In this document: positions 1 through 6,652 of the stretch, one piece after another | Layout of the letters: each line of letters starts with the position of its first letter | How positions within the stretch are numbered: the stretch's first letter is position 1 | Assembly (NCBI GenBank): GCA_938049385.1 | Contig: CALIBQ010000021.1 | Location: forward strand, 1-41,043 | Reading direction: 5' to 3' | DNA from: an uncultured Anaerolineae bacterium | GTDB taxonomy: Bacteria > Chloroflexota > Anaerolineae > JACIWP01 | Length of the DNA: 41,043 nt | Position numbers and translations under genes: made by a program | The notes under the pieces: generated by a model | Databases searched by the model: none | What the model was told of the DNA's origin: nothing | Seen by the model: only the letters and a program-made list of their open reading frames with translations

Positions 1-472
1 CGAGCTGGTCGAAGGTATAGACCGGCGGCTTGACCAGTGGGTTCCAGTTCGCATCCCAGCCGGTCCAGGAGAAGCCGACCACTTCCCGGTTTGCCGGCGT
101 GTAGCCGGCGATGCCGGTGGGCGCCATCTCCCAATCCGTGCCGCTGGCATTCAAAAGCCAGAATGCCCACGACTCCGCCTGGCAGAAGCAGTCATCCGCC
201 GGACAGCCGAAAGCGTTGATGCGGCACAGCGCGACGAAGCCGCCGCCGTAATCCTTGGTCTCCACATCCAGCGCCGAGGCGTTCAAGACGTCCAGCACGG
301 TGGCGCTGGCCGGCACCGTCACCACCTCGAGGTGCTGGGTGCCGTCGCCGAAGCGCACCACGAGCCCCACACGCTTGGTGCTCCCCTGGGCGGCGGCGGT
401 GCCGATCAGCAGGCCGCCTAACAGTACCGCCAGCAGGAGAACCGCCGTCATTCGGAATGCCTGTCTTTTCAT
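1..472 (-). CDS. Secreted DUF4430 (transcobalamin C-terminal-like) protein, 3' end outside window
   Basis: This is an open frame of at least 157 residues running off the left edge. It starts at the ATG at 470-472, behind a GAAGGGCACA ribosome-binding stretch. Residues 1-29 form a typical Sec signal peptide (MKRQAFRM, a Leu/Ala core, then TAAAQG). From about residue 35 the pattern fits DUF4430, the small beta domain that closes the cobalamin pocket in animal transcobalamin and intrinsic factor: a beta strand VGLVVRFGDG, then TVLDVLNAS, then SWAFWLLNASG followed by a conserved Gly/Tyr region. Four Cys lie at about 83, 90, 95 and 97, so a disulfide or bound metal is possible. The gene sits 100 bases downstream of the alpha-barrel repeat gene on the same strand and probably shares its B12-riboswitch promoter. 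The domain call is good; cobalamin binding is inferred from domain plus riboswitch. Confidence 0.8.
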   Translation of the reverse strand, partial: MKRQAFRMTAVLLLAVLLGGLLIGTAAAQGSTKRVGLVVRFGDGTQHLEVVTVPASATVLDVLNASALDVETKDYGGGFVALCRINAFGCPADDCFCQAESWAFWLLNASGTDWEMAPTGIAGYTPANREVVGFSWTGWDANWNPLVKPPVYTFDQL

Positions 473-571
473 TGTGCCCTTCTCCCTCGCTTCAGAATGA
501 TATGACTGCCTTCGCGCCAACAGTCTGCCGGCCGGCGTCCTGGCGCAGAGCATCCACTCCTGACATCACAG

Positions 572-2728
572 CTACCACAGGCGCAGAATGAGCGGTAACT
601 GCACAGCATTATGCCGCAGGGTCTGTGCGGCCGGCCCGTTAAGGCCGTCCGGGTCCGCGGCGGTGATTTCCACTTCCATTTCCTGGCCGGCGGGAAGCTG
701 GGCCACGAAGTTGACCGCGGTGCGGGTCACCGGCAGGGGATCGGACCAACCGCCGGCGCCGTACCGCACGCGCACGATGACCTCGCTGTTCCCGTTGCCG
801 TCGCCGCAATAGGGGATGATGGCCAGCAAAGCGCCGGCGGCCTGGCGGAGCTGTGCTTGCCCGAGCTGGAGTTGGGCTGGCGGCGCGGCGAAGAGCAGCG
901 CCGGCACCGCGTCGAACACGGCCAGCATGCGGCTCTCGGGCAGGGTGGGCATGTACACAAAGGCGCCGCTGTCCTCTTGGAAGGCCAGCAGGGCGTCGAG
1001 CGGGGTGATGATGGCACCCGTGGCGCTCAGCCGGGCGTACGGCGTCTGCCAGGGGGACACGCCGGCGGCCAGCAGGCCCTGCAGTGCCAGGGCAGTGGAG
1101 TTGGAGTTGCCGGCGGTATTGGTCGCAATGGCCGGGAAGGACCCATCAGAAAACTGGATATCGCGCAGATAGGTCGCGGCGCGCGTCAGGGCCGAGCTTC
1201 CGGCCGGCTCTCCCACGGCAACCAGCGTGTACATGGTGAAGCCGGTGGAATCCACATCCGGGTTGCCCGATCCGAAGGCCCAGCCCCATCCGCCGCTGGA
1301 GTGCTGGTCCTGGAGCAGTGTTTGGCGGGCGCCCCCCGGCACGGGGTCGCCGGCGGATACCAACCCCAACACGGCCAGGTTGTGGCGGTACAGCCAGGTC
1401 TGATAGTAACGGCCGCTGAGTGGGTTGTAATAGCCCTGGATGATGTGCACTAAATCGAACCCGCCGAAAGAGCGGGCGGAGCGGCCGGCGGCGACAGCGG
1501 CCATGGCGGCCTTGCCGGCTTCTGCGACGCGGTTGTCGGCTCCCTGGACATACGAGGGCAGGGCCAGCTCCAATGCGCGCAGGGCACTCGTTCCACTGCG
1601 GGTCCAGGCGGGGCCGTCCGGGTCTTGGCCGGCGCGTGCGATGATATAGACGGCGCTGGCGGTGGAATTAGCGGCGCCGAAACCGCCATCGGCGGCCTGC
1701 TGGGTATGTAGCCATTCCACCGCCCGTTGGGCGGAAAGCCGCGCGTGGCGCGGGACAGCCGGCTTGCCCAGCAAACCGCGCACGCCGGCGGCCGTGGCGG
1801 GGGTGTCCGGCGCGGCGCTGGGGTTCAGGAAGGCGCCGCTCTCCGCCTGCATGGCCAGCAGGGCGCTGAAGGGCGACTGGCCGGCCGCGCTCCAAGGGGA
1901 GGAATAGAGCGGCTGGCCGGCGGCCGCCAGGCCCAGGATGGCCGCGGCGGTGGCGCGCGGGTCAGAGAGGCCCGGGTACATCATGCCGAAGCCCTTATCG
2001 GCGTTTTGATGGGTGCGCAGGTAGTTGACCCCCTGCTGGATGACAGAGGATGAGGCCGGCTCGCCGGCCAGCATCAGCGCGTGCAGTGCCAGGCCGGTAT
2101 AGTAGGGACTGCTCGCATCCGACGGCGTGCTTCCCCAGCCGCCGTCGGGCCGGACGGCGCTCTTCAGCCAGGCGACTGCGGCGGCCGGCACCGATTGATA
2201 GGCGGCGCGCAGGGCGACAATGGCGGTATACTGCACCTCGACCGCCGGCGCCAGCGTGCTGGGGAACTGGCCGCTGGTCAGCATGGCGGAGGTCAAGCGC
2301 GCGACCCAGTTCTGGCCGGCGAAGGCGCGCGGGTCTTCCCCAAGGGCAACGCTGGCCAGGATGTACTGGGCATAAGCGTAGGCATCGGCCGGCAGGGCGG
2401 CGGCCTGCGCGGCCAGGTAATCCGCCGGCGAGCGGCCGGCCGGGGTGCGCAAAAGGCTGGGGTCGCGGCCGCGCGCCAGGAAGGCCTGCACGGCGATAGC
2501 GGTGGAGAGCCAATCGGATGTGCCGGCGGGGCCGAAGCCGGCGTCGGGGTTCTGCTGGCCGGCCAGCCAGTTCAGGGCGCGGTCCACCGCATCCAATCGT
2601 GTCTGGACCAGGGTCTGTTCGGCGTCGGATGGGCCGGCGGCGAGGGCCGTGCCGGCGGCCGGCGCCAAAAGGCCGGTGATAATGAGCAGGACAAGTATCG
2701 GGTATGCGGTTCGATATCGCAGGTTCAT
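572..2728 (-). CDS. Secreted prenyltransferase/squalene-oxidase repeat protein (transcobalamin alpha-barrel-like)
   Basis: This 718-residue exported protein has a signal peptide at about 1-31 (hydrophobic core ILVLLIITGLL, then AAGTALAAG). The rest is a long run of alpha/alpha-barrel repeats of the terpenoid-cyclase/protein-prenyltransferase superfamily. It shows QQNPDAGFGP near 58, VRPDGGWGS near 190, then HQNADKGFGM, QQAADGGFGA, DQHSSGGWGW, IQFSDGSFPA and QEDSGAF motifs. The same fold forms the N-terminal domain of intrinsic factor and transcobalamin. No DxDD cyclase motif or zinc-site set was noticed, which argues against an enzyme. The C-terminus (about 630-718) looks like a beta domain and ends in LPLILRLW, resembling a tail I associate with exported Chloroflexota proteins. 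A cobalamin riboswitch lies directly upstream and a DUF4430 gene downstream, so a cell-surface cobalamin or corrinoid binder is the best guess. The start ATG at 2728 follows CAGGGTGAAGAT. Confidence 0.85.
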   Translation of the reverse strand: MNLRYRTAYPILVLLIITGLLAPAAGTALAAGPSDAEQTLVQTRLDAVDRALNWLAGQQNPDAGFGPAGTSDWLSTAIAVQAFLARGRDPSLLRTPAGRSPADYLAAQAAALPADAYAYAQYILASVALGEDPRAFAGQNWVARLTSAMLTSGQFPSTLAPAVEVQYTAIVALRAAYQSVPAAAVAWLKSAVRPDGGWGSTPSDASSPYYTGLALHALMLAGEPASSSVIQQGVNYLRTHQNADKGFGMMYPGLSDPRATAAAILGLAAAGQPLYSSPWSAAGQSPFSALLAMQAESGAFLNPSAAPDTPATAAGVRGLLGKPAVPRHARLSAQRAVEWLHTQQAADGGFGAANSTASAVYIIARAGQDPDGPAWTRSGTSALRALELALPSYVQGADNRVAEAGKAAMAAVAAGRSARSFGGFDLVHIIQGYYNPLSGRYYQTWLYRHNLAVLGLVSAGDPVPGGARQTLLQDQHSSGGWGWAFGSGNPDVDSTGFTMYTLVAVGEPAGSSALTRAATYLRDIQFSDGSFPAIATNTAGNSNSTALALQGLLAAGVSPWQTPYARLSATGAIITPLDALLAFQEDSGAFVYMPTLPESRMLAVFDAVPALLFAAPPAQLQLGQAQLRQAAGALLAIIPYCGDGNGNSEVIVRVRYGAGGWSDPLPVTRTAVNFVAQLPAGQEMEVEITAADPDGLNGPAAQTLRHNAVQLPLILRLW

Positions 2729-2750
2729 ATCTTCACCCTGACCAGCAATA

Positions 2751-2790
2751 GAAAAAACAAGGCCCCCCGCCTTCGAAGACGTGGGGCCTC
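2751..2790 (-). terminator. Intrinsic terminator of the B12 riboswitch expression platform
   Basis: On the minus strand AGGCCCC pairs with GGGGCCT (plus positions 2783-2789 and 2760-2766) around a GC-rich loop. The stem is followed by TTGTTTTTTC at 2751-2760. The hairpin lies between the riboswitch core and the ATG at 2728, as expected for transcriptional attenuation. Confidence 0.75.
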
Positions 2791-2818
2791 TCGTGCTCGC
2801 CGAGGCGCCGAATAATTC

Positions 2819-2847
2819 GGCCCCTTGTCCGAGCAGAACAAGGGGCC
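2819..2847 (-). promoter_or_regulatory. Stem-loop between riboswitch aptamer and terminator (possible antiterminator partner)
   Basis: A perfect 10-bp inverted repeat (GGCCCCTTGT / ACAAGGGGCC) has a 9-base loop. It is not followed by a T-run. Its 3' arm on the minus strand ends in GGGGCC, which could instead pair with the GGCCCC 5' arm of the downstream terminator. The two structures therefore look mutually exclusive. The switching role is inference. Confidence 0.5.
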
Positions 2848-2869
2848 GCTGAGCACCAACTGGTATGAA

Positions 2870-3054
2870 CCGTTGCTGCTCCTACCCCCTTTCCTCGAAG
2901 GTGTTCGGAGCGAGGACAGAGCCGGGTAATCTGGCTCTCCAGCTCAGGATGGCTGGAATACAGTTGCGGGACAGCGCCGGCCTCTCACCGGACTTCCCCC
3001 GACGGCCCCGGGCCGTTCCGGGAGCCTGTCTCTGCCCAGGAATATGCAGTTGTC
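2870..3054 (-). ncRNA. Cobalamin (B12) riboswitch aptamer
   Basis: Reading the minus strand, the leader holds the hallmarks of the cobalamin aptamer in order. These are GGGGGAAGTCCGGTG, then a GGCCGG strand, then the B12 box CGCTGTCCCGCAACTGTA (about 2959-2976), then GCCAGATTACCCGGC (2921-2935), and finally GAGGAAAGGGGGTAGGAGC near 2873-2891, as in the 3' part of the family. The expected transcription start from the promoter at 3061-3089 falls near 3054. It precedes a terminator and the secreted repeat-protein gene. It would be expected to repress the pair when cobalamin is plentiful. Motif match is strong; boundaries are approximate. Confidence 0.92.
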
Positions 3055-3060
3055 GCAAAC

Positions 3061-3089
3061 CTTATAGCACAGTTTGGGGAGGTTGTCAA
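3061..3089 (-). promoter_or_regulatory. Sigma-70-type promoter for riboswitch transcript
   Basis: The minus strand carries TTGACA (3084-3089), a 17-base spacer and TATAAG (3061-3066). This is a near-consensus vegetative promoter placed about 7 bases before the riboswitch begins. Confidence 0.75.
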
Positions 3090-3106
3090 ACGGGCGATGA
3101 AGCGTG

Positions 3107-3135
3107 TTGCATGTCCGACCGGACGGTACTATAAT
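3107..3135 (+). promoter_or_regulatory. Promoter for the ADP-ribosylglycohydrolase gene
   Basis: TTGCAT (3107-3112), a 17-base spacer and a perfect TATAAT (3130-3135) lie 33 bases before the ATG at 3169. The promoter diverges from the riboswitch promoter about 20 bases away. Confidence 0.6.
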
Positions 3136-3168
3136 AGCGTTTGCAGTTTCGAATAAATAGGGTGCAGT

Positions 3169-3939
3169 ATGCTGGGGGCGATCGCCGGCGATATCATCGG
3201 CTCACCATACGAGGGGAATCCCATCAAGACCGAGGACTTTCCCCTGTTTCAGCCGCGCAGTTCCTTCACCGACGACACCGTGATGACGGTTGCTATCGCG
3301 CACGCCATCCTTGGGGATGGGGACTACGCGGCATCCATGAAGCGGTTCGGCCGGTGCTATCCCAACGCCGGCTATGGCGCCAACTTTTTTCACTGGATCT
3401 TCGAACCGGATGTGCGGCCTTATAACAGTTGGGGCAACGGCTCAGCCATGCGCGTCAGCCCGGTCGGTTTCGCCTTTGACGACGAGGAAACCGTCCTGCG
3501 GGAGGCCCGCCGCAGCGCGGAGGTATCCCACAACCACCCGGAGGGCATTAAGGGGGCGCAGGCCGCGGCGCTGGCGGTGTTCCTGGCCCGGCGCGGGGAG
3601 AGCAAAGAGGCGATACGTCAGGAGATCAGTCGGCGCTTCGGCTACAACCTGAACCGCACGCTGGAGCAAATTCGCCCCACCTATCATTTCGATCCATCCT
3701 GCCAGGGCACCGTGCCGGAGGCCATCATCGCGTTCCTGGAATCGCGGGATTACGAGGACGCGGTGCGCAAAGCTGTTTCCCTGGGCGGGGACAGCGACAC
3801 GCTGGCCTGCATCACGGGCGGCATTGCCCACGCGTATTACAAGGAACTGCCGGCGGAAATCGTCCAGCGCGTGCGGGCCATGCTTCCTCCGGACCTGCTG
3901 GAGGTCGTGGATCGCTTCTATGAGCGGTTCGGATGGTAA
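3169..3939 (+). CDS. ADP-ribosylglycohydrolase family protein (DraG/ARH type)
   Basis: This 256-residue protein carries both metal-binding signatures of the ADP-ribosyl(glyco)hydrolase fold. GAIAGDIIGSPYE lies at 3-15, FTDDTVMT at 33-40 and GGDSDTLA at 206-213. The Asp residues of TDDT and of GGDSDT are those that bind the two Mg2+ ions in family structures. Such enzymes remove ADP-ribose from protein side chains or from small or nucleic-acid substrates; the substrate here cannot be told from sequence. The size is typical of the short bacterial subgroup. The start ATG follows AGGGTGCAGT and has its own promoter. The alpha/beta hydrolase begins 12 bases after the stop, so the two are probably cotranscribed. 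Confidence 0.93.
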   Translation: MLGAIAGDIIGSPYEGNPIKTEDFPLFQPRSSFTDDTVMTVAIAHAILGDGDYAASMKRFGRCYPNAGYGANFFHWIFEPDVRPYNSWGNGSAMRVSPVGFAFDDEETVLREARRSAEVSHNHPEGIKGAQAAALAVFLARRGESKEAIRQEISRRFGYNLNRTLEQIRPTYHFDPSCQGTVPEAIIAFLESRDYEDAVRKAVSLGGDSDTLACITGGIAHAYYKELPAEIVQRVRAMLPPDLLEVVDRFYERFGW

Positions 3940-3951
3940 AGGGAGCTTGAT

Positions 3952-4815
3952 ATGCCTATCTCTCACCATTTCATCGAGGCCGCCGGCATCCGCACCCATT
4001 ATCTGCGCGCTGGGGAGGCCGGCCCTCCCATCCTCCTGCTGCACGGCGGGGGGACCGATTCGGCACTGCTCTCATGGAAGCTGACCATCGAACCGCTGGC
4101 CGAGCATTTCCGCGTCTTTGCCCCGGACTGGCCGGGCTATGGGGAGAGCGAGCGGCCGGCCATCCGCTACACCATGGATTTCTACATTCGCTTCCTGGGA
4201 GAACTGATGACGGCGCTGGGCATCCCGACGGCCAGCCTGGCCGGCGTCTCCATGGGCGGCGGCATTGCCCTGGGTTTCGCACTGGAATCCCCGGCGCGCG
4301 TGCACAAGCTGGTGCTGGTGGACAGCTACGGCCTCCAGCCGGCGGCCCCGTTCCACCGGCTATCTTATTTCTTCGTCCGTCTACCCTGGGTGAACGAGCT
4401 GACCTGGGCGGTGATCAAACGGAGCCGTGCCCTGGCGCGGCTTTCTCTACGGAACATATTCTACCACCCTGACGCTGTCTCGGAAGAGCTGGTCGATGAG
4501 GTCATGGCGGAACTGCGGAAGCCGCGAACTGGCCAGGCCTTCATCTCTTTCCAGAAGGATGAGGTGCGGTGGCGCGGCCTGCGCACCATGTATATGGACC
4601 GACTCCATGAGCTGGCCGTGCCCACGCTCATTATTCATGGTGAGAAGGATGGGCTGGTGCCGGTGGAGTATGCACGCCAAGCACACCAGCGCATGCGCGG
4701 CTCGCGGCTGTACATCATCCCCGAATGCGGCCACTGGCCCCAGCGGGAAAAGCCGGCGGAATTCAACCCCGTTCTGCTCGATTTTCTGGAGGATGGGCAG
4801 AAAAGCGGTGTGTAG
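3952..4815 (+). CDS. Alpha/beta-fold hydrolase
   Basis: This is a 287-residue cytoplasmic hydrolase with no signal peptide. The oxyanion-hole motif HGGGTD is at 31-36 and the nucleophile elbow GVSMGGG at 98-104, with Ser100. The acid is Asp233 in GEKDGLVP and the base is His261 in ECGHWPQ. All triad residues are present, and the layout resembles the esterase/C-C-bond-hydrolase/haloperoxidase group. The substrate is unknown; the neighbouring ADP-ribosylglycohydrolase gives no clear hint. The start ATG follows GGGAGCTTGAT. A hairpin at 4881-4902 lies downstream. Confidence 0.9.
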   Translation: MPISHHFIEAAGIRTHYLRAGEAGPPILLLHGGGTDSALLSWKLTIEPLAEHFRVFAPDWPGYGESERPAIRYTMDFYIRFLGELMTALGIPTASLAGVSMGGGIALGFALESPARVHKLVLVDSYGLQPAAPFHRLSYFFVRLPWVNELTWAVIKRSRALARLSLRNIFYHPDAVSEELVDEVMAELRKPRTGQAFISFQKDEVRWRGLRTMYMDRLHELAVPTLIIHGEKDGLVPVEYARQAHQRMRGSRLYIIPECGHWPQREKPAEFNPVLLDFLEDGQKSGV

Positions 4816-4880
4816 AAGAGGGGTTGAAATTGAAAAAAGTTGCTGGAATCCTGGGACAAGATGCCCCATCCCCTACATCT

Positions 4881-4902
4881 CCTTCCCCGTACACGGGGAG
4901 GG
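4881..4902 (+). repeat. Stem-loop after the alpha/beta hydrolase gene
   Basis: TCCCCGT (4884-4890) and ACGGGGA (4893-4899) form a GC-rich stem that extends with flanking pairs around a two-base loop. There is only a short T stretch (ATTTC) after it, so it is a weak terminator or part of the repeat-rich gap. Confidence 0.45.
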
Positions 4903-4925
4903 GATTTCAGCTTCTCATCCTACTG

Positions 4926-5150
4926 TTAATTAGGAGGATGTTGGAAAAGCGGGTATTGGCTCATCGCCTGGCAGTTGAAACTGCGGCTGTGTGCCTGCGA
5001 AGTCGGCCTACGCCGACTTCGCGAAGCCTGCGCAGGCAGGCTTCGCAGTTGTTGCCGTGGCTTCAGCCGCTAGGCCGCTTCCCCAGACTGTATGTCTGGA
5101 CTTTTTCAATACCCTCATATGGGGCCACCGTGCGCCGTACCTCCTAATTA
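4926..5150. repeat. MITE-like intergenic element with nested palindromes (dispersed repeat copy A)
   Basis: This 225-base stretch in the 460-base gap before the solute-binding protein is bounded by an 11-bp inverted repeat, TAATTAGGAGG (4927-4937) and its complement (5140-5150). Inside, 4965-5075 is rich in palindromes: GCAGTT..AACTGC, GAAGTCGGC..GCCGACTTC and GCGAAGCCTGC..GCAGGCTTCGC. About 85-110 bases of this core recur in opposite orientation at 32554-32638. No protein is credible here. The rest of the gap holds only the hairpin at 4881-4902 and a TATAAT at 5215-5220. Confidence 0.65.
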
Positions 5151-5275
5151 GTTATTCCAACCAGCTTTTCAGCTTCCTCCTACCCGCCGGTTTCGGTGAT
5201 TGCACAAGCTGTGTTATAATCTTTTTCGTATGGCCCATGAGAACAGGGATGTTTTCCTGACATATGAGGGATTGG

Positions 5276-6631
5276 ATGCCTCGAAGCGGGTTGGTACATA
5301 TACGTCTGGCTTGGGCAGGCGCGGCCTGTCTGTTGCTGGTACTGGTCTTGCTGGTACTGGGGGCATGTTCTCCTTCTTGGCCGTGGGGAGGGGCAGGGGC
5401 GCCGACAGCGACCTCGACGCCGGCTCCGGCCGACGCAACACCGACTCCCTCCGTGCCGCCGGCATCCCCGACGCCGGCCGGCTCCACCGTTATTACTCTC
5501 ACCATCTGGACCACACCCTATTTCGCACCGGGCGAGGCGACAGAAGGCGCGCGACTCCTGGCGGCCCAGTCCAAGGCGTTCCAAGAGAACTACCCCGATG
5601 TCCGCCTCGATTGGGTCATCAAGCCGGCGGTGGGGCTCGGTAACCTGCGCGACTTCCTCCTGTCGGCGCGCGAGGTGGCGCCGACAGTCCTGCCAGACCT
5701 GGCAGTCGTCGACGCACGCGACCTGGGTGTCCTCCAAAATGCCAACCTGCTTCAGCCCATGCAGGGCCTCCTGCCAGAGAATGTGCTGAGCGATCTCTTC
5801 CCCTTTGCCCGCGGCCTGGCCGTGCAGTTCGGACAGCCGTACGCCCTGCCTATTGCCGCGGATATTGAACACGCGGTGTATGATAAGCGCCGGCTGGACG
5901 CGCCGCCGCTCACTTGGACCGACGTGTTGAGCGACTCGGTTTCCTATGCGTTCCCCGCCGGCGGCGAGGACGGCCTGGTCAACGATACCTTCCTGCTACA
6001 GTATTTTGCGCTGGGCGGCCGACTGCGGGATGAGCAGGGCAATCCGACCTTGGACGAGGCGGTGCTGGCCCAGGTGTTCAGTTTTTATGCCTCCGGCGCC
6101 ATCGCCGGCCTGTTCCCTCCCTCTATGCTGGAAGCCCATACGGCAGATGACGCGGTCCTGCTCTGTCTGAACGGCACTGCCGAGCTGTGCAACGTGCGCT
6201 CCCAGACCTATCTGAAGAACCGCGGGGAATGGAAGGACCTGGCGTTCGCGACCATCCCGACTTGGAACGGTACTATCGCGACCGCGGCGCGCGCCCAGAC
6301 ATTTGTGCTGGTGGCTTCGGACCCAGCGCGGCATGAGGCGGTGCGGCGCTTCCTGGACTGGTTCTCGGCGCCGGAACGCAATGCTCCTTGGACCCGCGCC
6401 GCCGGCCATCTTCCGACGCGCGTCAGTTCCCTGGACCTGTGGGGCGCGCAAGACGCCTACGCTGCCTTTGTGCGCTGGCAGTTATCTTCGGCGTTCAGCG
6501 TGCCGGCGGACCCTGATTCCCTGCGCCTGTACCAGGCCATTCAGCAGGCCCTGCGCGAGGTGTGGGAGCAGGCGCTCAGCCCGCAGGATGCCGCCCGCCG
6601 CGTGATGAGTGCCCTGACCTCTCAGCAGTAG
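5276..6631 (+). CDS. ABC transporter family 1 solute-binding lipoprotein
   Basis: The 451-residue exported lipoprotein has a long hydrophobic segment and the lipobox LGAC near residues 26-29, then a Pro/Thr/Ala-rich linker (TPAPADATPTPS). The mature domain matches carbohydrate-type extracellular solute-binding proteins: LTIWTTPYFAPGE, FQENYPDVRLDWVIKP, PDLAVVDARDLGVLQNANLL, QPYALPIAADIEH and a late VRRFLDWFSAPERN. I chose the ATG at 5276 because GAGGG sits well ahead of it. An in-frame ATG at 5264 has no good ribosome-binding site. A TATAAT at 5215-5220 probably belongs to its promoter, but no convincing -35 was found. No permease or ATPase gene lies beside it, so the ligand is unknown and it may serve a transporter encoded elsewhere. 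Confidence 0.88.
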   Translation: MPRSGLVHIRLAWAGAACLLLVLVLLVLGACSPSWPWGGAGAPTATSTPAPADATPTPSVPPASPTPAGSTVITLTIWTTPYFAPGEATEGARLLAAQSKAFQENYPDVRLDWVIKPAVGLGNLRDFLLSAREVAPTVLPDLAVVDARDLGVLQNANLLQPMQGLLPENVLSDLFPFARGLAVQFGQPYALPIAADIEHAVYDKRRLDAPPLTWTDVLSDSVSYAFPAGGEDGLVNDTFLLQYFALGGRLRDEQGNPTLDEAVLAQVFSFYASGAIAGLFPPSMLEAHTADDAVLLCLNGTAELCNVRSQTYLKNRGEWKDLAFATIPTWNGTIATAARAQTFVLVASDPARHEAVRRFLDWFSAPERNAPWTRAAGHLPTRVSSLDLWGAQDAYAAFVRWQLSSAFSVPADPDSLRLYQAIQQALREVWEQALSPQDAARRVMSALTSQQ

Positions 6632-6652
6632 AAGAGACCGGCGGAGAGGCAA

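Noticed and set aside
2081-2815. Plus-strand frame opposite the repeat protein start and terminator
   Set aside because: Gly/Arg-rich antisense product with no motif, running into the riboswitch terminator.
4725-5260. Short frames in the gap between hydrolase and solute-binding protein
   Set aside because: They read through palindromic repeats; similar peptides at 32405-32663 come from the shared repeat, not from a gene.
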